Shown here piece by piece: positions 1-6,341 of a stretch of DNA of 60,040 nucleotides. Numbering within the stretch: the stretch's first letter is position 1; the number at the start of each line of letters is the position of its first letter. Both the position numbers and the translations under genes were made by a program. The stretch is from DATGFK01 sp040007395. GTDB lineage: Bacteria > Chloroflexota > Anaerolineae > Aggregatilineales > UBA2796. The notes beneath the pieces were generated by a model. The model searched no databases, was not told the DNA's origin, and was given only the letters and a program-made list of their open reading frames with translations. The stretch lies in assembly GCA_040007395.1 (NCBI GenBank), contig JBDTVG010000014.1, forward strand, positions 1 through 60,040, read 5' to 3'.

Positions 1-170
1 GGCATTTTCCTGCCCTGCAAGCCCTTTCCCTCCTACTGTCGGGTGACTAGTTTAAAAATGTAAAGGTCAATACAAGTATAGGAGAGAACCCGTCTGCATC
101 TGTTGAATTAGGTCTACAAACTTGGGGAGGCAACACACTTGCTTACAGTTTAGAGGGAAATGAAACAGAA

Positions 171-614
171 GTGCCCTATCTCGATAGCAGAATTCTACAG
201 TGGGTAGATAAAGTAAAACCCTGGCACTCAAGGTTTGCGGTGCTAGATCTCTCTATATTATTTTTCGGCTCTCTGGCTGCTTTATGGGTGGGGTTAGTTT
301 TTCTAGTAGCTTTGTATTATTTATGGATGCTGGCACAGGGTATTCCCCTATCGCCAACAACTTCAAAAACAGTTGATAACAATTTTGGATTTTTTTTCGC
401 AGCTGCAATTCTTTTGAGCATTACAGGAATTGCGTTCATTTTAAGTCGCCTTCGTACACAAATTTTTCCTATCACGACTTTTGCTATTGGTCATGGCCTT
501 AAGCAGCACAATCGAGCAGTAGTTGTACAACGTCTAGTAGGAGGCTTAGTTGCTGCTATTGCAGCCGTTGCATATGGTCTAATTGCGAACTGGCTTTCAA
601 GAGGCTGGAAATAG
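171..614 (+). CDS. Fragmentary membrane protein of unknown function
   Basis: No family is recognised. The 147-residue reading starts at a GTG with no good ribosome binding site. Two or three hydrophobic segments are visible (about residues 25-55, 75-92 and 120-142), so it is probably a membrane protein. The frame is open well upstream of the GTG, back to 51, and that part reads like normal protein. At 48-50 an in-frame TAG interrupts it, and the frame is open again from 3 to 47. The likely explanation is the 3' part of a larger gene broken by an in-frame stop, or truncated by the window edge. The base composition is more AT-rich than its neighbours. The true start is uncertain. Confidence 0.5.
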   Translation: MPYLDSRILQWVDKVKPWHSRFAVLDLSILFFGSLAALWVGLVFLVALYYLWMLAQGIPLSPTTSKTVDNNFGFFFAAAILLSITGIAFILSRLRTQIFPITTFAIGHGLKQHNRAVVVQRLVGGLVAAIAAVAYGLIANWLSRGWK

Positions 615-642
615 TAATCGAATAAAAGTCGGCAAGGATTAA

Positions 643-1218
643 TTAGCTGTCCCGTAGCGCTTTGAGCGCCTTATTGAAATCGCCTTTCGGGAAAAAAGCC
701 GAGATAAAGGCAACCAGCGAAACAATAATCGCTACAACCAATAAGACACTACCGCCGGGAAAATTTGCCGCCCATGCAAACCAGCCCGATGCCAGACTAC
801 ATACGATGGTAGAGATTTCCCCAGCCGCGAACATCAATGCTTTGGCGGTAGAGCTGGCCTTCGCCATGCTAGATTTTTCGGACATCACCGTAAAAAAGGG
901 TAGCACGCTCATCACCTGACGCGCCCCCGGTGGATAGGCTTCTGGGTGACCGGTTCCACGCAGCCCATATCCGCGAAAGTGTATCCCCACCAATCGCCCG
1001 ATGACGTAATGCGCAAGCGCGTGACAGCAGATATAGATTGTCAGCCACGCTACAATCATCAGCACGATTCGGAGAATATCCGCTACAGTCAGATGCGCGT
1101 CAATGTATAGCAACGCCGCGCCAAAGATCAGCCCAGTCACTTGAATTATGTTGCCAGTGGTCACCGAAAACCGCGTCCAGAACGGCGGGTTGGGTGGTAG
1201 CTGAGATTTATTGGTCAT
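643..1218 (-). CDS. M50-like membrane protein with degenerate metalloprotease motif
   Basis: Predicted membrane protein of 191 residues with about four to five hydrophobic segments. Residues 66-70 read HALAH, in the place and context of the HExxH zinc motif of M50 site-2-protease relatives (followed by YVIGRLVGI, like the usual R-x-x-GI stretch). The catalytic Glu is replaced by Ala. The C-terminus (PKGDFNKALKAL) resembles the tail of small bacterial M50-like proteins. It is therefore probably a non-catalytic relative. The start at 1218 is preferred over an upstream ATG at 1239 because a GGGGAG ribosome binding site lies just before it. It follows the LOG-family gene by 30 bases and is probably cotranscribed with it. 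Confidence 0.6.
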   Translation of the reverse strand: MTNKSQLPPNPPFWTRFSVTTGNIIQVTGLIFGAALLYIDAHLTVADILRIVLMIVAWLTIYICCHALAHYVIGRLVGIHFRGYGLRGTGHPEAYPPGARQVMSVLPFFTVMSEKSSMAKASSTAKALMFAAGEISTIVCSLASGWFAWAANFPGGSVLLVVAIIVSLVAFISAFFPKGDFNKALKALRDS

Positions 1219-1248
1219 CAATCTCCCCTTCAAGAACACACGAAATGG

Positions 1249-1869
1249 CTACAGGTTATCACCCAGTGGCGGTGTCTTTTGCACATCACCGAGGCGCAGT
1301 GGCACTTGTGGCGGGTTAGCCCACCAACTAGTCAACGCGGGGACAACCTCATCGCCGCGATCTACCAGAGTCAGCAAACGTATATCCTGCTGTGTAATGG
1401 TCGTAACGGTAGCGAAATGTGGTATAAGTTCACGCCACATCGCGCCCACCAGTACAAGGGGACGCGGCGGAACTTCACCGACTTGCAACAAACTCCATGC
1501 CAGCGCCATCTCCGAAAGTGTCCCCGCGCCGCCCTTCAGGACAACATAGGCATCCGGCTTGACGATCAGGTAATTCAGGCGTTCCGCTAGCGTTGGCAAA
1601 TGGACTTCTTCATGCAGAAACGAATTCGGGATCAGGCCGCGTGATTTGAATAAACCAACTGTCACCCCAATGGCGTGTCCGTGTGCTTCAGCCGCCCCTT
1701 GACTGATTGCGCCCATCACGCCGCCATAGCCGCCGGTCATTACTGCATAGCCCGCACCCGCTAATGCTGCACCAAGGGTCACAGCTTCGGTATAGTCTGG
1801 CGTGCCGGGTTGGGTATTGGCGCTGCCAAACACACCGATCACTTTTTCGTAGGGAAGTTTGCTTTGCAT
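1249..1869 (-). CDS. LOG-family protein (putative nucleotide 5'-monophosphate phosphoribohydrolase)
   Basis: A 206-residue protein of the lysine-decarboxylase-like/LOG family (Rossmann-type fold). It has the N-terminal VIGVFGSANT strand-turn, the GGYGGVMGA glycine-rich loop and a GGAGTLSE segment matching the family motif PGGxGTxxE, with Lys replacing the Pro. Family members cleave the N-glycosidic bond of nucleoside 5'-monophosphates such as cytokinin ribotides, or are uncharacterised. The annotation 'lysine decarboxylase' sometimes used for them is wrong. The ATG at 1869 is chosen over an upstream TTG at 1899 because homology-like sequence begins there. It lies upstream of the M50-like gene on the same strand. 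Confidence 0.75.
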   Translation of the reverse strand: MQSKLPYEKVIGVFGSANTQPGTPDYTEAVTLGAALAGAGYAVMTGGYGGVMGAISQGAAEAHGHAIGVTVGLFKSRGLIPNSFLHEEVHLPTLAERLNYLIVKPDAYVVLKGGAGTLSEMALAWSLLQVGEVPPRPLVLVGAMWRELIPHFATVTTITQQDIRLLTLVDRGDEVVPALTSWWANPPQVPLRLGDVQKTPPLGDNL

Positions 1870-1944
1870 ATGCTCTCTGTTGGGTTTACCACAACTCAAG
1901 CATGGAATTGTAGCATACTCGCCGGGGTAAAAGCGATCAGGCTT

Positions 1945-2664
1945 TCATACTGCATTTTTCGTCTTCTGCCGCGACTTTGGCTGTAGCAGCCGCCACGACA
2001 GCAGTGCCACGATCACCACTGTAAATACACCGAGGATTAACATCATGCCCGGTTTAGTCGCGTCTGTGCCTGCCAGCAGTGCATGAACGGTAACTAATGC
2101 AAAGGCTCCGTAGCTCGTGTAATGTAGCCACAACCAAGCCCGATGTCCGATCAGCTTACGCATCCCGAAACTGATATTGATCGCCAGAATTAACCACGCG
2201 GCAGCAATGCCCAAGCCTACTGCAAAAGGTCGATACGGGCCGACAAACGGCACAATCAGATCCTTGAGTGTGTAGTTGTAATAGGTGTCGAACACCAGCA
2301 GTCCGGCATGGGCAGCAGCCAGTACGATTGCCAGCCATGACACGGTGACATGCAGCAGCAGACTTAACGGGCCGGGCGACCAATTCTTGAGGATGCGGCT
2401 AGAGAGGAACAAGCCCCAGAGTGTTGAGGCTGCTAACAGTGTGTAGGACGTTAGCCCCGCCGCCCGCACAAGATGCCAGCTTAATACATTATCGGCGCTT
2501 AGGGAGGCACTAAACGCCCCACTCAAGAAGGTCGCACCGATAGAAACTACCGAAACTCCTACAACGACCAACAGGATCAACCAGTCAACAATATGAGGGA
2601 TTTCCTGCGAAGCAGGCGGTATATTTGAACGTGATGTTCTACTCACTGGGTTTTCTGGACGCAT
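1945..2664 (-). CDS. Ferric reductase-like transmembrane (haem b) protein
   Basis: A 239-residue integral membrane protein with about six transmembrane helices. Paired histidines in two helices (the LHVTVSW...AAAHAG helix and the LHYTSYG...TVHALL helix) fit the bis-His haem-b ligation of the ferric-reductase-like/MsrQ superfamily, which moves electrons across the membrane. No flavin or NAD(P)H-binding domain is attached, so electrons must come from or go to partner proteins. The gene overlaps the end of the ApbE gene by 22 bases, which indicates translational coupling. The pair suggests an extracytoplasmic flavin-linked redox chain. The partner and final acceptor are unknown. Confidence 0.75.
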   Translation of the reverse strand: MRPENPVSRTSRSNIPPASQEIPHIVDWLILLVVVGVSVVSIGATFLSGAFSASLSADNVLSWHLVRAAGLTSYTLLAASTLWGLFLSSRILKNWSPGPLSLLLHVTVSWLAIVLAAAHAGLLVFDTYYNYTLKDLIVPFVGPYRPFAVGLGIAAAWLILAINISFGMRKLIGHRAWLWLHYTSYGAFALVTVHALLAGTDATKPGMMLILGVFTVVIVALLSWRLLQPKSRQKTKNAV

Positions 2665-3542
2665 AATTGATCAAAGCTCGTTTCGTGTAATACTGAATAG
2701 TCGCGACGGATCAGAAGTGCTGGTAGATCGGGTAGTTGGCCCGTAATAAGTGCTGTTTTGGCCCACACTTCGGCCTGAACTGCGTCTGGGGCAATGACAC
2801 TCGCAGAGAGAATATCGCTCTCGGCGGGTTGTCCAGTTCGTGGATCGATCAAGTGATGCAGCGTCTGACCATCGCGAGTCCAGTGGCGGTAATCAATGCC
2901 GCTGGTCGCAATGGTGGAGTCAGTGAGGAGTACCGTATACAAGGTCTGAGAAAGATCCGGGTGGCGGATTGAAACTAGCCAACCGCCCGTTTCATCGGGA
3001 GTCCCTCGTGCTACAATATCGCCTCCAGCATCGACAAGGCATGGCCCGACCATACTAAGGCGCTGCGCGGTTTTCTGGGCAGCCCACCCTTTGACTATCC
3101 CGCCCAGATCAAGTCGGCTAGCGGCGGGCAGCCGAACAGTTAACGCGGCGGAGTCTAGTACAATCTCGCGCCAATCGCCCACTGTGTGATCTGTCAGCGT
3201 ACTGCCGGGTATGAAGTGTTCCGCATTGAAGCTATGATCGTATCCAGCAGATACCAGTGCCCCCAGAATTAGCGGGTTGAACACACCATCCGTCACGGCA
3301 GCAGCCTGTACCGCCGCCGTGATTACCTCAAACATCGGTAGGGACACCTTGATCGTGTGGCCCGCTTGTGCATTGAGATGTGACAGTTCGCTCGTTGCGC
3401 GAAACCGCGAAAAGATCGATTCCCAGTGTTCGAACCAGTCCCGGACTTTTTCCAAAGGTCGGGCGTTTGCCAGTTCCGGTGCATTCAGCCACACCTGAAT
3501 ATGGCTACCCATCGCCTCGAAACTTACCATAAAGTTAGACAC
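2643..3542 (-). CDS. apbE: FAD:protein FMN transferase, ApbE family
   Basis: A 299-residue ApbE-type flavin transferase, which uses FAD to attach FMN covalently to Ser or Thr of extracytoplasmic redox proteins. The family features are visible: N-terminal MGSHIQVWL, the SHLNAQ region, LDLGGIVKGWAAQ, the DAGGDIVARG flavin/metal-binding loop, the HLIDPRTGQPA segment, and the Thr/Ser-rich SGIDYRHW stretch. No clear signal peptide is seen. A GTG start at 3542 has an AGGTG ribosome binding site in front; an ATG at 3530 is an alternative. It sits between a small membrane-anchored protein and a haem-b membrane protein. No FMN_bind-domain substrate gene is present nearby, so its substrate is an open question. 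Confidence 0.88.
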   Translation of the reverse strand: MSNFMVSFEAMGSHIQVWLNAPELANARPLEKVRDWFEHWESIFSRFRATSELSHLNAQAGHTIKVSLPMFEVITAAVQAAAVTDGVFNPLILGALVSAGYDHSFNAEHFIPGSTLTDHTVGDWREIVLDSAALTVRLPAASRLDLGGIVKGWAAQKTAQRLSMVGPCLVDAGGDIVARGTPDETGGWLVSIRHPDLSQTLYTVLLTDSTIATSGIDYRHWTRDGQTLHHLIDPRTGQPAESDILSASVIAPDAVQAEVWAKTALITGQLPDLPALLIRRDYSVLHETSFDQLCVQKTQ

Positions 3543-3576
3543 GCTTCACCTGCTTAGTGTCCCACACATGACACTA

Positions 3577-3939
3577 CTATCGACTTGAATGACTTACGGG
3601 ATTAGGTTGTCTTTGTGCGTACTGAATGCTATTCTGCTGAATCACCGTAGAATTATCCGATTGCTGCGAAACGCCGGAAGTATCGTCGTTGAAATTATCA
3701 GCGTTGGACTGAACATCTGTTTGCGATTGCTGATCCAATGTGCTGCTATCGGGCATCAAAGTGATAGTGATAGGTGCGTTGACTCTCTCTGCAACCGCCA
3801 CAGTGGGTTGTTCCAACAGAGCAAGTGTTTGAGCGCCAATCAGAGTGGCGATAGTAGCTCCGGTAGCAAGGGCGACCCGTACTGTATTACGCTGTGCCGG
3901 GTTGAGCGCCCCAGTGCGTTGATTTCGATTCTGGTTCAT
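3577..3939 (-). CDS. Small membrane-anchored Gln/Ser/Asn-rich protein, possible ApbE substrate
   Basis: A 120-residue protein with a short basic N-terminus, one hydrophobic segment (about residues 19-43) and a low-complexity Gln/Asn/Ser/Asp-rich tail predicted outside the membrane. Residues 85-91 read DDTSGVS, close to the D-x-x-S/T-G-A-S/T consensus modified by ApbE, with Val in place of Ala. This is an inference: the tail is too short for a normal FMN_bind domain. The ATG at 3939 has an AAGGGG ribosome binding site, so it is preferred to an upstream ATG at 3990. It is the first gene of the run leading into apbE and the haem-b protein (gap of 34 bases), and is divergent from the two-component genes. 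Confidence 0.6.
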   Translation of the reverse strand: MNQNRNQRTGALNPAQRNTVRVALATGATIATLIGAQTLALLEQPTVAVAERVNAPITITLMPDSSTLDQQSQTDVQSNADNFNDDTSGVSQQSDNSTVIQQNSIQYAQRQPNPVSHSSR

Positions 3940-4026
3940 GCTAAACCCCTTTACAATGAGTTCTAAACTGATATATGCACAATAATTCACAAGCTTAGCT
4001 AGTGTGTTAATTTAAAGATATACCAC

Positions 4027-4065
4027 CTTAAATTTCCCTTAAATATCAATATATTCGGCTACAAT
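4027..4065 (+). promoter_or_regulatory. Promoter of the two-component operon with 11-base direct repeats
   Basis: CTTAAAT occurs at 4027-4033 and again at 4038-4044, exactly 11 bases apart, the spacing used by OmpR/PhoB-type regulators. A TACAAT -10 element lies at 4060-4065, and the -35 position falls on the second repeat. This arrangement fits activation of the operon by its own response regulator. The divergent small-protein/apbE operon shares the region. Confidence 0.5.
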
Positions 4066-4085
4066 ACTAGAAATGAGGATGCACC

Positions 4086-4787
4086 ATGACAACGGTTCTG
4101 TTGATCGATGATGACAAGAAGCTAACCGACCCGATGCAATATCAATTGACTGCCTTAGGCTTTCGCGTCGTTGTCGCTGACAATGGGCGTGAAGGGCTAG
4201 GCATGGCGATGGTCGAAAAACCTGATGTGATTGTGCTGGACATTATGCTGCCCAATATCGATGGTTGGCAGGTCTGCCAAGAGATCCGACGCTTTTCGCA
4301 GGTGCCGATTATTATGCTTACCGCACTTGGCACGGAAGTAGATCGCGTGCGCGGCTTGGAATTGGGCGCAGATGATTACCTGAACAAGCCTTTCGCCTTC
4401 AAGGAATTGGTGGCACGCATCCGCGCTATGCTGCGCCGCGTACAGTGGGATCAAGGTGCGTCACTCGAAACCGAACTGCACATTGGCGATGTCCGACTTG
4501 AAGTTGCCTCACGTCGTGCTTTCAAGGCCAACAAGGAACTGCTGTTACGCCCCAAAGAATACGATTTACTGCTAATGCTCATGCAGCAGGCAGGCAAAGT
4601 GGTCGAACGCGAGGTGTTGTTTAATCAGGTGTGGGGAACGGATTGGTTCGGGGATACGCGCACACTGGACGTGCATATCCGCTGGCTGCGCCAAAAGATC
4701 GAAGACGATGCCTCTGACCCGCACTATATTCAAACAGTACGCAGCATCGGCTATCGCTTTGCAACTTATGAGGAATTGCGGGTATGA
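4086..4787 (+). CDS. OmpR/PhoB-family response regulator
   Basis: A 233-residue response regulator. The receiver domain (about 1-120) has the acidic pocket IDDD at residues 7-10, the phosphoacceptor Asp52 in VLDIMLP, the Thr in MLTA and the Lys in NKPF. The C-terminal winged-helix domain (about 135-230) ends with the YRF signature of the OmpR/PhoB family. The start has a GAGG ribosome binding site seven bases upstream. It is followed by its histidine kinase after 7 bases. The 11-base repeats in its promoter suggest autoregulation, and it may also control the divergent ApbE operon. Confidence 0.93.
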   Translation: MTTVLLIDDDKKLTDPMQYQLTALGFRVVVADNGREGLGMAMVEKPDVIVLDIMLPNIDGWQVCQEIRRFSQVPIIMLTALGTEVDRVRGLELGADDYLNKPFAFKELVARIRAMLRRVQWDQGASLETELHIGDVRLEVASRRAFKANKELLLRPKEYDLLLMLMQQAGKVVEREVLFNQVWGTDWFGDTRTLDVHIRWLRQKIEDDASDPHYIQTVRSIGYRFATYEELRV

Positions 4788-4794
4788 GATCATT

Positions 4795-6243
4795 ATGAAA
4801 TCACTGAGAGTACAGCTTATCGCGTCGATTTTGCTTGTCTTGGGGTTGGGGCTAGGGACATTGTTAATCGTATCTGGCTCACAAATGACCATAATGACGC
4901 AGCAAGCTTTTGTCAGCCAACAGGAAGTCGTGACTCTGGCGGTAGCCAACAGCTTATCGCAGGCGCTTGGCGAGTGGCGGCAAGGGCAAGTCGCGCCCGC
5001 CGACTTTCAACAGTACATCAACGCCATCGCGACCAAACTGGATATTAACCTCAGCATCGTCGCTCCTAATGGCGGACTGCTGGCAACGACCCATGACACC
5101 GCTATTTCGACAGACAACTCGCCGGAACTCAGTAATGCGCTCAGTAACTCGATTGCCAGCCAGATTCGCGGGAACACCTTGTATATTGCTGTGCCAATTG
5201 TCCACGATGGTCGGATTGTGCTTGGCTTAGTCTGGGCCGATACCTCGTTAGCCCCTGTGCAGAATGAACTATTAGGACGCTGGATTGTCCTCATTGGCGC
5301 AACGGTAGGGGCATTGGTGTTGGGTGGTGTGGCTGGTTGGTGGCTCTCAGCACGGATTGTTCGCCCCCTAGCTGCCATTCAGGTAGTTGCCGAACAGATG
5401 GCAAATGGGCGTTTGGACGTGCGAGCCAGCGTTTCAGGCACTAGCCAAGAACTCGCCTCGCTAGAACTCGCTTTTAACCGTATGGCACAGCAAGTCGAAG
5501 CGATGTTGACTCGGCAAACTGAGTTCGTCGCCAATGCTTCGCATGAACTGCGGTCGCCGTTGGCTGCCATTCAGATTCGGGCTGAGGCGCTGGCGAGTGG
5601 CGCAGTAGACTCGGAACGTGGACGGCATTATGCAGCAGAAATTAATGACGAAACGATCCGGCTAGGTGAGCTTGTCACGAACCTATTGCAGTTGTCGCGG
5701 GCTGAAAGCACCTCATTTATTCAGCCTACCGAAGCCATTGATGTGAGCAACGAGTTAATGGCCTTCGTTCGCACAATTCGCCCGCGTATAGTCGAAAAAC
5801 AACAGCAGCTTGAAACGACTATTCAGCCAGACATCCCAGAACTTTATCTCTGGTCTAACGATCTGCATGTGATGGTCGGCAACCTGCTGGATAACGCCGT
5901 GAAGTACACGCCCGAAGGCGGCAAGATCAGCCTTGCTGCACACTGGGACACGAGCTATCTGACGATTGAAGTGTGCGACACAGGCGAAGGGATTCCGTTA
6001 GAAGACCTACCGCGTGTTACCGAGCGCTTTTTTCGCGTGGATCGCGCCCATACGCGCAGCATTGCCGGGACAGGGTTAGGGTTAGCGCTCGTGTTGGCGA
6101 CGGCGAAACAATACAGTGGATCACTGACTTTAGACAGCACAGGCATTCCCGGCGAAGGAACTCGCGCTATGCTGGCGTTGAGGCCGGAGTCTTCAATGCT
6201 CTTTGACGAAAAATCATCAAAGGTTAACAAAATTACCGGATAG
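4795..6243 (+). CDS. Sensor histidine kinase, HAMP-HisKA-HATPase
   Basis: A 482-residue membrane sensor kinase. It has a first transmembrane helix at about 8-28, an extracytoplasmic sensor region (about 30-160), a second helix (about 163-183) and a HAMP linker. The HisKA domain follows with phosphorylatable His250 in NASHELRSP. The HATPase_c domain has the N box DNAVKYTPEGG, G1 DTGEGIP and G2 GTGLGLAL. The ATG at 4795 is chosen because the transmembrane helix begins directly after it; an in-frame ATG at 4708 lies inside the regulator gene. The sensor region carries no recognised domain, so the signal is unknown. Its location beside an ApbE/haem-b operon suggests a redox or envelope cue. Confidence 0.92.
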   Translation: MKSLRVQLIASILLVLGLGLGTLLIVSGSQMTIMTQQAFVSQQEVVTLAVANSLSQALGEWRQGQVAPADFQQYINAIATKLDINLSIVAPNGGLLATTHDTAISTDNSPELSNALSNSIASQIRGNTLYIAVPIVHDGRIVLGLVWADTSLAPVQNELLGRWIVLIGATVGALVLGGVAGWWLSARIVRPLAAIQVVAEQMANGRLDVRASVSGTSQELASLELAFNRMAQQVEAMLTRQTEFVANASHELRSPLAAIQIRAEALASGAVDSERGRHYAAEINDETIRLGELVTNLLQLSRAESTSFIQPTEAIDVSNELMAFVRTIRPRIVEKQQQLETTIQPDIPELYLWSNDLHVMVGNLLDNAVKYTPEGGKISLAAHWDTSYLTIEVCDTGEGIPLEDLPRVTERFFRVDRAHTRSIAGTGLGLALVLATAKQYSGSLTLDSTGIPGEGTRAMLALRPESSMLFDEKSSKVNKITG

Positions 6244-6279
6244 TACGAACAGGCTCTTTTCTCGCCACATTACCCAAAA

Positions 6280-6308
6280 CCGCCTCACCTGTCGCACAGG
6301 TGAGGCGG
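6280..6308. terminator. Bidirectional terminator hairpin
   Basis: A perfect 13-base-pair stem (CCGCCTCACCTGT paired with ACAGGTGAGGCGG) with a three-base loop lies between the convergent histidine kinase and VWA genes. A short T-rich stretch follows on both strands, so it can serve both transcripts. Confidence 0.75.
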
Positions 6309-6341
6309 TGATTTTGTGAGCGAGTGATTAAGGGAAGTGTA

